Shown here: positions 1 to 11,123 of the stretch, piece after piece | Layout of the letters: each line of letters opens with the position of its first letter | How positions within the stretch are numbered: position 1 is the first letter of the stretch | NCBI GenBank assembly: GCA_943704495.1 | Contig: CALSCR010001290.1 | Location: 1 to 27,673, forward strand | Direction: 5' to 3' | Length of the DNA: 27,673 nucleotides | Source: Pigoraptor chileana | Taxonomy: Eukaryota; Opisthokonta; Filasterea | Notes under the pieces: generated by a model | The model's database searches: none | The model's input: the letters and a program-made list of their open reading frames with translations, nothing else | Told to the model about the DNA's origin: nothing | Made by a program: the position numbers and the translations under genes

Positions 1-49
<49 letters not shown>

Positions 50-112
50 ACACGCACAAACACACGCACAAACACACACACACACAAGCACACGCGCACA
101 CTCACTTCTCTC
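1..112. repeat. (AC)n microsatellite at the left window edge
   Basis: Almost pure AC dinucleotide repeat with a few AAC, CGC and AGC interruptions, filling the first ~110 bases. The stretch between it and about position 201 is pyrimidine-rich. It holds an ATG at 135 whose frame does not join the first exon of the SLF2-like gene. The repeat touches the window edge, as expected if the assembly broke here. Confidence 0.95.
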
Positions 113-201
113 TTTATCACCATTTGTGTAGTCCATGGGCACTGACGTTTCCACATCACCAACATCTCTTTCGCCTCTCACCTTCACCTTCATTAAAAAA
201 G

Positions 202-3200
202 AAACCCGATCGTGCTGACGGATGATTCACCGGACAGCGTTCCGAGGCTTCGCCGCTCCTCGCGCAGAGTACTGAAGCCCTCACCGCCATCAATTTCTGA
301 CAGCTATGCTGTCATTGTGGGCACACACCAACGGAAGGCCGGATTGTTTGACGCGCAGGCCAAACTTGACAAGCTCATGCGGGAGGCGCGCATTGCCCAA
401 CAGCTGAAAAAGATCAACGAGAAGAACAACGCCGACGCGCTGCAGTCGGACTCTGACTCTGACTCGGACGACGAGAACGGACGACGAAGCGCACTCGGCG
501 ACGATGCTGTTGTGGAGGATGACGCGCACCGCGAACGCCTTGCCCGACTGCTGGTGCGTCCTTTGCTGTTCTGCGGTTGTTGCTTTGCCGTAATTGTAGA
601 TACTCTTTCTTCTTCTTCTCCTCCTGTTTGGCGCACGTAGCAGGCTGTTCATGGATGATCGCCATCGCAACGCAAAGTGCACATCAAAATTTCGGGTGGC
701 GTGTGCGTAAATGATCTGCGTCATCATTGAATTTTGCGTGACTCTTTCTTGCAGAAGGACCGCGAGGACCAAGACGCGCTTGCCCTGCTCCGTCATGAGT
801 GCGTGTTTGGTGACGTCGATGTGCAATCGACTCTGCCCATATGGCGACCATGCTCCATCGAGGGCGTTTTCATTACTGACAGGCAGATTGAGACCGTACT
901 TGGCACGACAACGGCGCGATTACTCAGGGATTGCACGGCGCCCAAAGCAGACCCGACCATGCTGGAGGAGTGTGCGGGCGGGAATTTCCTGCGCGACATT
1001 CTGCTGTTGACTTCGTGCCGTCCTCTTTTTGCAAACTGGATGTTCGATATTGGTGGGTTTATCCTGCGAGTGTATTTGCCTATTCGTGCACACCCTGTAC
1101 TTTTTTGTGTGTGGGCCATTTGCACCACTCAAATTTGAGCTTCTGTGGAAGTTGCAATGAAGGCTCACAGAGTTTAGCCGTATGTTGCTTTCCACTGGAT
1201 ATTGCAGCAACACACCATCCTCAACCTCGGCTTGCAATGTCATGTGCCACAACCTTGGAAGATCTCGTTGCGATGGTTCCCGAAGTGAGTGCTCTCTCGC
1301 ATGCACCTACTTATTGCTCAGTTGACGCGTGTTAATACTGCATGTATGCGAAGCCTTACCCTCTTGTGATTTTGATCTCTCTCTTTCTCTCTCTCTTGCT
1401 TGTAGAAAATCACGTGGGTCCCCACCCTATCGGACTTTGTTCGCGCATTTCTCGCTATGGGGGCTTCGGCAGAATCTTTGTCGGCGAATGGGGCACTCAG
1501 TCCCATGCTTTCAATTACGAATGAGCATATGAATGTGCCGGCGCCTTTTCTGCAAGGTGAGGCGCGTGTTTGTGCGCGCGCGATATGTGTGTGTGTGTAT
1601 GAGTGAGTGAGTATGTGGGGCGTGTGTGTGCATATGTGTGTATTTGTATGCGTGTGTGTGTGTGCGTGCATTAGATGGGACCTGCATGGATAGATGCGCA
1701 TGCATGCTGGTCTTGGTTATGAGTCTTTTTACGGGCGCTCAAGTTACAGGACACCCCTACTTTCACTGTTTATCGCACGCAAATGTTATGGCTGAAATAA
1801 TTTGGTTTTTTGTTTGTTTGCGGTTTTGTGTCTCTTCCATCTCAACAATCGCTGCTCAGGCTTCCGAATGCACAACTACAACTGCACCATTCGCCTTCTC
1901 TCTGCGTTTGTCAAGCACCGGTGGGGTCTCGCCTGCTTTCGACATTGTGCGAATCTGCGGCTGTTATTAGCAACTAGTGGTCGTCATTGCCAACACCATC
2001 ACTGACTCGAATCCTCACACTGTTGTTGTTTGTTTTTCGTCTCGCAGACGCACCCAATTCCGTGCGACTGATCTGGCAACCCTGTTTCTCCTTGTTATCC
2101 GTTCGACACTTGACGAGAAAACCCTGCCATCGCTGACGGTGTCAACCACGTGCCTGGCGTTACTTCTTGAGGCCATTCCTTGCGACGAGTGGTTTGATAT
2201 GGTGGGCGTCCATCCGCACACATTCTATTTCAAATTTACGTGTGTTTTTACAATTGCTGAGATGTCGGATTGTATAATGCTGCTTGATGTTGTCTCCAAG
2301 CTGAACGGGCTCGCGCCCATATGCTTTTGTTTCTTCACAGGTGGATGTCATTTGCGAAGGACTCGTTCGTGTGAGCGACCGCCACGAGAATCTCGTCCAC
2401 GCCGTTCAACTCTTAACGCCGACGTCGCGGGGAATGCACATTCAGCGACGTGCTACCTTTGCAATGATGCACGCACTGTCGACACGTCTTTGTACAAATC
2501 GGCCACAAAATGCCCCCATCGACCTAGAAGGCGAGTCACAAGACACAGCGATGGGTGAGAGCGAGGGAGGGCTTCCTGTTGCGGTCGCCGGAGCAGCCGC
2601 TGATTTCGACTCTGCGGTACGAATGGCGTTGGCGCTCTGGCCACGTGAGCGGGAAACGCTGGAGAAGGATGTTGTGCGGCATTGCTCGCGGCTGATACAG
2701 ACAATGTCGATTGATGACGACACGGATTACTCGCTGCTGCATAGCTGGGTGTGCCTCTCCACAATGTGCATCAGCCCGGAATACAAGACGCCCGCTGAAG
2801 TGCAGGTGGGTGCACGTCGCCCCGACTCTCTCTCTCCCGCGTCTTGTGGAGGGCACAGCGCCTAAGATACTGATTTGAATCCTCCATCTCTCTCCGTCTG
2901 TCTGCCTCTCTGCTAAAATGCGGTTTTACATGGGATGGATTCTAAATCTGTTGACCTTGTGCCTCTCCCTTTGCTCCTCCCGGTGTACCTTGTGTGGGAA
3001 ACCGTGTGTGCGTTAACTCTCTGTACATGCTTATTCATGCTTGTGCTGTCTGTGGTGCTGCAGAAACCGTATGTCGAGAACTTTTCGACCCTGATATCGC
3101 GGCTCGGACACCGCATCAAGGATCCGCGGGGCCACTTTCTCACGCGCAGCAAGGCATGTTGGAATAATCATCGGTTTTGTGTCATTCTTGCTGTCTAAAC

Positions 3201-3480
3201 GGGGCAGCGTATGTCTTGCCGACTGCAGACAACCGCACCCAATTCATGCCACATTATATGTGCACGTTTGTATTATATATTGAGACGATTTCTGCCCGCG
3301 ACACACGTCTTAAAGCATATCACGGCACGTACGCAGGTCAAGCTCCTTACCGTACAGGCATGGGGTCGGCTGTCACTCGCCCTGCAATCCGTGACGAATG
3401 TAAGGGACCGCACAAAGCCAAGCGTGATGGCATCGCACCAGCCAAAGCTATCGCTGTTGTCAGGTCAACGCGGACTGTAA
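202..3480 (+). CDS. SLF2/FAM178-like SMC5/6 complex localisation factor (CANIN domain), 5' end unresolved
   Basis: Nine exons: <202-553, 755-1052, 1208-1284, 1406-1556, 1860-1920, 2048-2201, 2341-2805, 3064-3153, 3337-3480. All phases agree and give about 593 aa counted from 212. There is no ATG in frame before 377, and an in-frame stop lies at 194, so the first exon or start is missing or left of the window. The N-terminus is basic with an RRSSRR patch, then a charged helix (KLDKLMREA), then an SDSDSDSDDE acidic run. The rest is helical. Stretches such as WVPTLSDFVRAFLAMG and NLVHAVQLLTPTSRG resemble, from memory, the CANIN (coiled-coil SMC6 and NSE5 interacting) domain of animal SLF2. In animals SLF2 with SLF1 brings SMC5/6 to damaged or viral DNA; yeast Nse6 is the distant counterpart. 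The eighth intron (3154-3336) has a GC donor. AATAAA at 3530-3535 is a possible poly(A) signal. The gene structure is firm; the family call is from pattern memory. Confidence 0.62.
1560..1675. repeat. TG-rich low-complexity tract inside intron 4 of the SLF2-like gene
   Basis: Broken (TG)n/(GTGTGC)n run just after the exon 4 donor at 1557. It yields spurious His/Thr-rich reading frames on the minus strand. Confidence 0.85.
3154..3336 (+). other. GC-AG intron (intron 8 of the SLF2-like gene)
   Basis: The upstream exon frame ends in AAG at 3153, followed by gcatgt. The acceptor is acgcag ending at 3336. Both flanks are phase 0, and no GT near 3154 gives a phase-consistent join to the last exon. 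The donor context AAG|GC fits known GC-AG introns. Confidence 0.6.
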
Positions 3481-3704
3481 TGCAACGCGCACGCACTAAT
3501 TAAACACGGTGGATCCACACGCCGAGAAAAATAAATATACATAAGAAACGCACGAAGGACCCGTTCATGTATTGGCAGGGGCACATCGTTTCCTTCTTTG
3601 CCTGTCAGGCCGTAGAGGCACACCAACGCACACGCAACGCAAAGCACACGGATACAAAGTCTCACTAATTTCTAAAACGCAACAAAAAAGTGAAATGACG
3701 TGCG

Positions 3705-4681
3705 TCATCGGCCTTCTATGCTTTCGATTGCGGCCTCAACAAATGCAAGCTCTTCTTTGGCTGAAGAAAACTTGCCAATGTCGCCGTCTTTGTAACCGAG
3801 AGAGGCGAGGATCTCGGGCTTGATCACAGTGCCCTTTGCAGTCGGACGAGCCTGGTTCGCCATCGATCGCCCAATCATGGGAACATTATCTTCCACCCAC
3901 TTGCGCGTCGATTCATCCCGACCAGCAAGAATCACGACTCCAAACAAGTAAAACGCAGGCAGCGCAAGCAGCAAAAGAAACGGACTGAATTCTCGCCCAG
4001 TTCCAGACTTGTATGACTCGTGTCTGCGATTAGGGCGGGATCGCATGAACGAATGTGAGACATTTGCACCGGGAAAGTACAATAAAATATCGGTCACAAA
4101 CAACCAACACCCACTCATATCCTCCGCTAATGTTGCCCTTTGTCGGACCGTCTGCTGCCGACGCTGCCTTCACGGCCTCCTTAGATGCCGCACTGGCCAT
4201 AGCGAGGCGGTATTCAATCATCCGCTCAGCCTCGCGCTTTCGGAGGATCTCCGCATCCACACGCTCCCTTTCGCGATTGCGCCGCTGCATCAACTTGAGA
4301 TTATCCTGTAATTCCGTAGAATAATCTTTTTGTCGAAGCCCAAATACAAGCTCTGGCGCCGGTTTCTTGTCCTCATCAACGACAGCCCTCTGCAGACGCG
4401 AGAAGAACCCCTTTGCGAAATCCGACGTTGCGTCGCTTTCCTCAGATGCATTTTCATTCAACTGTGGTGCTGCATCTCGTCCCTTATTTTCGACTCGTTC
4501 TGTTGAAAGCCACCGTGCGTGGACTCGGAGTCCTGTGGCAGCCTATGAACATGCAATTCAAAGTGACGTGGTTGGTGCACAGGATACATTAGCGACTGGC
4601 AACGGGCGACAACGCACGGCGGCGAGTTTACAACGACCAACCCATACTTACTCTGCCCGTTATACGTGACACATGTGCCAT
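3705..4681 (-). CDS. Single-pass membrane protein of unknown family with a MIC60-like juxtamembrane motif
   Basis: Three exons on the minus strand: 4681-4652 (ATG plus 10 codons, donor gtaagtatg), 4461-4115 and 4023-3705, giving 231 aa. The frame of exon 2 has no ATG of its own, which is why the short first exon was sought; it joins in phase 0. Residues 60-112 are highly charged and helical (QRRNRERERVDAEILRKR), probably a coiled coil. Residues 138-160 form one hydrophobic segment (LLLLALPAFYLFGVVILAG). It is followed at once by RDE....W...NVP.IG.S.A (residues 161-181), which matches the same place in MIC60 of this window. A ~50-residue acidic tail follows. I do not recognise the family. By analogy with MIC60 it may sit in the mitochondrial inner membrane, but the N-terminus is only weakly presequence-like. 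It is divergent from CFAP43 and convergent with the SLF2-like gene. Confidence 0.65.
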
Positions 4682-5116
4682 TGTAGCTGCTGTACGATCG
4701 CCGCAAGTTGCAAAACGAGAGCCTTGCACGAGATGAGTGAAATAGTCGCAGTGAACGAATAACACGGCCGGCCGGCGATTTCCACGAGTCACGTGATTTA
4801 AAATCACGTGGGCTGTCGATCACGTGACACTTAATCCGGAATAATCCTCAGCAACCGTTGCTAAGGTCATCCCTCAAACGATTTTCAAAGTCAGCGCCAC
4901 CCGTTCATCATGTTGCATTGATCTGAAGCGCATAGTTATATAGATGATGCACATTCGTTGTAAAGTGCCGTTGTAAGTCACATTTGTTATAGGCAGTAAT
5001 TCTGTTTGTGCGCTGTTGCTTGAGGCGCATTCGGTCACATTTATTGGAGATTACATAGTTTTGGGGGGGCATATTCGCCGAGTTTTCGCGTGTGCGCAGG
5101 CACGGCCACTGCGATC
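4682..5116. promoter_or_regulatory. Divergent promoter between the unknown membrane protein and CFAP43
   Basis: 435 bp between two start codons on opposite strands. It contains three CACGTG hexamers (4790-4795, 4805-4810, 4821-4826). The first two form an inverted repeat CACGTGAT/ATCACGTG around TTAAA. A 13-bp palindrome AGCAACCGTTGCT lies about 24 bp to the right. No gene is seen inside. CACGTG is the core site of bHLH (E-box/G-box) factors in many eukaryotes; binding here is inference. Confidence 0.6.
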
Positions 5117-8100
5117 ATGGACAACTTTGGCACGCTCCAGATTGAGTGAGCATCCATGCCTCCTTATTTGTTACTGTGTGGTCCATGAAAATGTGCATTG
5201 TCCCCTTACTTGCTCAAGCTTTAACCTTCGTGTCTGGCGCCAATCCTTACATCATGCTGATTGTTTGTGTGTGTGCAATCTATTGTCCAGGTCGTCGTAT
5301 GGCTATAACGGTGCTCGTGCCCACTCAGTGGGCAAGGACACTGTTGCATATGCATGCGGCAGCAATGTGAAGTTTGTCAAGCTTCGCAATGGAGATGAAT
5401 CCATATTGCGTGGACTTGGTACCGGCATTGGCCCGATAGCAGCGAACAGGCCGCTCAAAGTGTTTGCATACGCCGAAAGGCAGCTTAAGCCGCGAATTTA
5501 CGTCTTTCGGTACCCTGAACTCATACGATTGAAGTGCCTGCAAGGTGAGACTCCCTTTTGTGTGTTGGTTTTGTCGCAACGGTGAAGTAGCGTCGTACTT
5601 GAGATTAATTACGGAATCGTATTATTGCGCCAATTGGTTTGAACTTTGATTTACTAGATGGAACGGAGCTCGAGTACACCGATCTCGCTTTCTCCCGCGA
5701 TGGCACTCTCCTGGCGTCGCTCGGTGATTTGCCCGACTATACACTGACGGTGTGGGATTGGGCGCGGGAGTCTGTGTTTGCGTCAATCAGTCTCGCCGAC
5801 ACACCTTGCCGCCATTTGTCGTTCAATCCGGCCAACATGAAAGAGCTGTGCGCGAGTGGAAACGGTCGCATGGTCTTTTTTCGAATGGAGCGTAGTAACG
5901 AACAGCATTCGCTGGCGCCAGTGTGAGTTGCCTATCGGAGCCGCTTGAAGTCAACGACATTGCACACAGTCGTATGCCGTGACTGTGCTTGCATGCGCGT
6001 TGTGTGTGCTTGTGTGTGTATGTGTGTGTGCTGGGAGAAACACTATTTGTGCGAGGAAATGAGCATTCACTGGAATAGCCCATGCCGAATTGTAGTGTCT
6101 GTGAAAGAACGACTTGTGCGTTTGCTAACCACTGCGATTTGCAATTGCATCTACACGTGTGAAACGCAGGTACGGCAAGGTCGATGGAAGGGAGGATCTC
6201 TTGTTTGAGACGCATACATGGGCACCGCAGAACAAGGTGCTGGGCGGTTGCGCCAGCGGAGAAATAGTCTCGTTCGATGCGGCCAATGGCGACGGTCGCG
6301 TCATTGTGCGCCCCGCAGACGGAAGTGCGGGCCTCGCCCCCGGATGTGCGGACTGCATAGTCGCGACAAAGGACTACATTATTGTTGCCGGGAAGGTGCG
6401 AATTTGCCACTTTAAGTAATTGTTGCCTCCCTCTTGTCCATTGTTGGTGAGGATGTGTAAGAAAACGTTTCAAGAGCAGAAGTTACAACGTATGCTCCCG
6501 AAAGACCACTCGATGGCACTGTTTTCATTCCAACTCCTAACACTGCCACCTGCGCATCGCCTTGTTGTATGTTGCAGGACGGTCTCGTGCGCTTTCTCGA
6601 GGCACGTGACCCATCCAAACTCGCCGACACGGTCGAATTTGTCGGCCCCGTCACATGCATCAGTGCCACAGATGACTTTGGCCACTTGCTCGTTGGTAGC
6701 TCGTCTGGTCGCCTTGCCATTGTGCAGTCGCAAGGTGCGCATGGCACAAGGACGCCGAAGACGATCGCCGACTGTCACCGGGGCGCCGTTGCGTCCCTCG
6801 CAGTGGCATCGAATGGGTCGTGGGCGGCGTCGTGCGGGTCATTCGGGGACGTGCGCGTGTGGGGCCTCACTAGCAAAGGCCTTCAGGCGTCGGTGACCCC
6901 GGCCGCGCGCGCCACGTGCATAGCCTCACATCCGTTGGCAGAATTGCTCGCTGTTGGCGGTGCGGATGGTTGTCTTCGCGTCTATGCAATGGCGGACCCT
7001 ACATCGCCGCGTCTTGTGCATGTGTCACACCTGCACGAGGGACCCATTCGCGCAGTGAATATTGACGAGCGCGGCAGGAACATTATCACTGGATCAAACG
7101 ACGGCCGCGTGTTTCTTGTCGATGCGCAGCCGCCCTTTGCCGTGCGCTGCTATCTTGCCGTACGGGAGCCCGTTGTGGCGATTGCTTCTGCTGCCCTTGG
7201 CGAGTGGAGTGCGTCTGTCACGCGTGTTGTGGTCGCAACCCAGAACCCGACCAGCATTGGATACAACGTCCACGGTGGACAGGTCATCTCGGCAGACATT
7301 CCAGAGGTCATCACCCCGCAAATTGCGCGCAGGGATGACCCCGTAAACCTGCTCAAAATTGTCGACAGGGCCGTGAGCCGCGTCGGCATGGAGATTCCCC
7401 TCGTTGCGACTGGCATTGCGCTGGTCCCGCCGTCTGTCTGCGAGAAGCAAAACAACGTTTACGTTCTCTCAAAGGACCGCCGCATGAACGTCTTTCGCCT
7501 TCCGTCGGTCGACGAAATGATGTCAATGGCTCGCGGTCCCGTCAGTTCGATTGCAACGGTGTCCGGACACGACAAGGGCGGCGGTTTCATAACAATCGCG
7601 CCGCATCACGACTGGATTGCGAGCGCGGCGCCGGATGGTTGTGTCGCAATTCGTCTGCCCGAATCGCCTGACAGGGTGTGCAGGACCGAAGCGCACGATT
7701 ACAGGGACGGGGGTGCATGTGCGGTAGGATTGACTCCAGATCATTCGCGGATTGTGTCTGCGGGTGTGGACGGCGTCGTGACGGTGTGGCGGTGGCAGCT
7801 CAGCGACAAGGGTCACAAGGCGATGGATGTTGTTGCGGCGGCGGCGAAGGAGTCTGCGCAAATGAATTCGTCGATGTCGTCTCACATTGAGAACGCACTC
7901 GCTTCTCGCAACACTGTGACTGAGAGCGCCGACGCTCCTCCGAAGCTTGAGCTTGAGCTTGCACTCGCGGAAGTGCATCGTGCAATCGACGCCAACTTTC
8001 GGGACGCGCGGACGACGGTTGACGAGGCTGTTTCGTCGCTGCAGAGCCGACTCCAGGACCTCATTGCAAAGAACTGCCAGGTCCCCGAAATTGAGCGATT

Positions 8101-10501
8101 GGCACGTGACGAGTTTACCCTCGATGCCGACCTCGTGGAGCGGATGCGCACCGAGACGGAGGCGGCGGTTGCGCGAGTTCGGGATGACGTTGGCTACGAG
8201 AATCTGTCCCGAATGTTCCTGCGCGATCTTCTCAAGGAGGAGTGCTGGGACTCGATGGAGTCGGCCGGGAAGAGCCTCCGGGGGTTTGCCCGCCAGCTCG
8301 AGGTGAGCAACTACCCCATGCGTATGCGCTCTCGGGAGGAGATCCAAACAATAGACTACGTCAAGACAATGAGGAAGATTGAAGTTGCCGAGACAGAGGC
8401 GCGGCGGCCGATTGAGGCGGCTTTGTTGCCCGCGGAAGACCACGGCGACAGTGGCCTGCGCAACGGCAGCAACAACGCGATTGGGTACGACCACGATGAC
8501 GCCGACGGCCAGGACGAGGGGCTCGGAGACGACAGCACGTTTGAGGGGGACTTGAAGGCGGACTTTCTCTACAATCCGTTCTCTCTGTACACTGCACAGC
8601 GAAAGCGCACACAGATTATCCTGCTTCGCGACGTTCTGCACACTGTCAAGGGCGAATTCAACCGCGAGTTTGAGGGCGTTTTGCGGCAGAAGGAGAGTGA
8701 GATTGGTAAGATCAAGGAACGCAACGATCGCATTGCCCACATTATGCGAGAACTGGACACGATCGAGGAGCTCCTTACCCCTAAGATGGCCGATGTTGAG
8801 CAGCCCGAGCGGCTTCTCACAGTCACGGAAGATGAAATTACCGTGGAGAAGTACATTAGCCCCGAAGAGCGTGCGCGTCTGGCCGAGCAGCAGCGCCTGG
8901 AGGAAGAGCGGCTGCGTCTTGAGCGCGGGGACAATGCAAAGGAGCGTGCACTCGACCTCATGATGGGCGGACGCCTCGACGCTGCCGACGACGACGAGTT
9001 GTTGCAGGAGCTTGTGCGCCCCGAGTGGATGAACAGGTCGGAGCAGGAAATGACCGAAGACGAAATCAAAGCCCTCCGCGAATTTGAGAAGAAGGAGAAC
9101 ACCATGCGCGAGGAGCGCGAGAAGCGCCGCAAGGCACTCGAGACAGAGCTGAAGAAGCTGCAGGCTGCGACGCTCGAGGGATGCACCGCGTTCGACGATC
9201 GCCTCCAGGAGCTGTTTAAAAAGCGCATTGACATTGAGAAGGTTGTCTACCGTCAGGAGCTCAAGATTGTGCGCCTGGAAGAGGCACTCCTGCTGGAGGA
9301 GCAGATTGACGAGCGCGCCGTGAAGCTGTCGTTGACTCTGGAGGAGAAGAAACTTGCCAAGGCACAGTCGGCGGCGGCAGTGACAATGCTCCGGCGGGAG
9401 GTCGAGGCGTGCAAGGATGCGCACGAGGCGGCAGCGGCCGACGACAAGTCCATCGAGCGTCAGTTTCGGCGCGAGATTGCTGATCCCAATGAGTCCCAGG
9501 CTGACACTCTGCTGCGGTTGTTTCGCCGGCGTCAGAAGGACAACGCAAAGGCGAACGGATTGCAGCAGCGACAACAGGCAAGCCACGACGCCGACCAGCT
9601 TGACCCCTTTGCGTACGTCGACGCGGCGGGCGCTGATTTGCAGCGCGAGGCTGATGTGTCGATTGATATGCCTTCTGGAATGGATCCCCAGGTGTATGAG
9701 CGCCTCATTGAATTTCGCGGGAAGAAGATTGAGGCCGAGGCCGAGATGCGCCGACGCGCGGCAGCACTTGCCGAGATTGCGCAATTTTTGCAGCGTCGTG
9801 AGGCGGAGGATGAGAAATTGCGCGTTGATATAGAGGATCTGCTGCGCGAGCTCAAGGCACTCGAAGACGAGCGTGTCAAGATCACCCGCAATCTGGAAGT
9901 TCTTTTCCTTCTCAAGCAGGGACAGGTGTGTTTTGTGTTGTTGATTGTGGTTACGTCTACCTGCATCTTGTAGGGTGCTGTTGAGTTGTGTGACTTGGCG
10001 CTTCCTGATCGTTGTGCTGCCTCTGTTTTTGTGTCTTCTTGTGCTCTTGTGTGCACATTTACAGGTGGAAGTCGAACAGTCGACGCTGTTTCCGGACTTT
10101 TCCGACAGTCTCCTCATACACCGCTCTGTTGTGGAAGAGCTCAACGCGGCGATTGTCGCATTGGGTCAGCACAAGGTCGAGGGTCTGAAGGACATGAAGG
10201 AGTTCCGAAAGGGCATCCGTCTCCTCGAATGGTGCGTGCATTGCTTTCTTTGTTTCGCACTTTGTTGAATGTGCTATCGGCATTATACTGAATACGATCG
10301 CATGTTATTGGACACACGCAGGGAGAACACGCGCCTCCAAATGGTGGCGGAGGATCTTGTCACAAAGACGCGCAACGTGCAGCTGCTTCGCGTCACCAAG
10401 CAACTTCAGCAAATCATCAAGGACGGCACGATGGAGCATCACGCCGCAGAGGTCGCAAAGCTCGAAAAGCAATTGGATCACACAAAGCAGGTGCGTCTTG
10501 A

Positions 10502-10574
<73 letters not shown>

Positions 10575-11123
10575 CATTCGTGGAACAGAGAGCACTCGTG
10601 TTGCCGCACGCATTCTCATCACTGCCATTGTCACACATTTCAATCACAGTCGCACGAGCACAAAATGGAGGAGAGGCAAAAGGCGTTGCGAAAGATCCGC
10701 CGTCTCATATCGAAGAAGAGGGACGAGAATTCGCAGCTTGCCGTTGGTGTGCGCGACCTGGAGTCTGCCGTCGACGAGCGGCGCGCTCTGCATCAGGTCC
10801 AAGGTGTGTGGAGATTCATCGACTGTTTCATCGCACAGACACGCACATTCATAGACACACAGACACACGAACACAGACACACACACGCATGTAACTAACG
10901 ATGCTGTGTCGCACCTCCTTCCCTGCCTATTCCATCTACAGCCGAGCGCTCCAGCACGCGCGGCCCGGGCAAGCGTCTCAAGGACATTGCCGCACGCCGA
11001 CGTCTTGTCGACCTTGCCAAGACGCGCGGAGACGAGATTTCGGTGCTTCGCGAGGAGGTTGAACGCCTGCGCATGCGCACATTCCCTTCGTTTGGCCGGC
11101 AACCACCAAGCCACATTGTATAG
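5117..11123 (+). CDS. CFAP43: Cilia- and flagella-associated protein 43 (CFAP43/WDR96)
   Basis: Nine exons: 5117-5145, 5291-5544, 5658-5922, 6170-6395, 6578-9925, 10065-10231, 10322-10490, 10650-10803, 10942-11123. Every phase agrees and they give 1597 aa, close to animal CFAP43 (about 1.6-1.7 thousand aa). The first exon codes for only nine full codons (MDNFGTLQI) before a gtgagc donor. Residues 1 to about 665 are WD40-type beta repeats (for example DGLVRFLEA, DGVVTVWRW). From about 690 to the end the chain is charged coiled coil, broken by an acidic loop near residue 895 (DHDDADGQDEG). Segments such as ERSNEQH, LKPRIYVF and the C-terminal EISVLREEVERLRM are typical of the family. In known systems CFAP43 pairs with CFAP44 to form the tether/tether-head complex that holds the motor domains of inner-arm dynein f (I1). 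So this organism builds, or descends from something that built, motile flagella. Exon 5 alone is 3348 nt. Confidence 0.85.
10504..10573. repeat. (GT)35 microsatellite in CFAP43 intron 7
   Basis: Uninterrupted 70-nt run of GT starting about 14 nt after the donor at 10491 and filling nearly half of the 159-nt intron. It is also the source of spurious Val/Cys-repeat and His/Thr-repeat reading frames. Confidence 0.97.

Noticed and set aside
4458-4823. 121-aa minus-strand frame with a presequence-like start (RLFHSSRARLSF)
   Set aside because: It has no phase-consistent join to the membrane protein downstream, whereas the 10-codon exon at 4681-4652 has a near-perfect donor and matching phase.
4851-4875. 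RFX X-box upstream of CFAP43
   Set aside because: The half-sites are everted rather than arranged as GTTGCC..GGCAAC, so it is reported only as a palindrome.
5945-6208. Open frame in the CFAP43 intron 3 region
   Set aside because: TG-rich intronic sequence; the flanking exons join in phase across it.
7523-10144. 873-aa open frame on the minus strand
   Set aside because: It is antisense to the long GC-rich CFAP43 exon 5, runs through two CFAP43 introns, is Leu/Arg/Val-rich without domains, and the plus-strand protein is clearly real.
10305-10643. His/Thr-repeat and Val/Cys-repeat open frames
   Set aside because: Simple translation of the (GT)35 microsatellite inside a CFAP43 intron.
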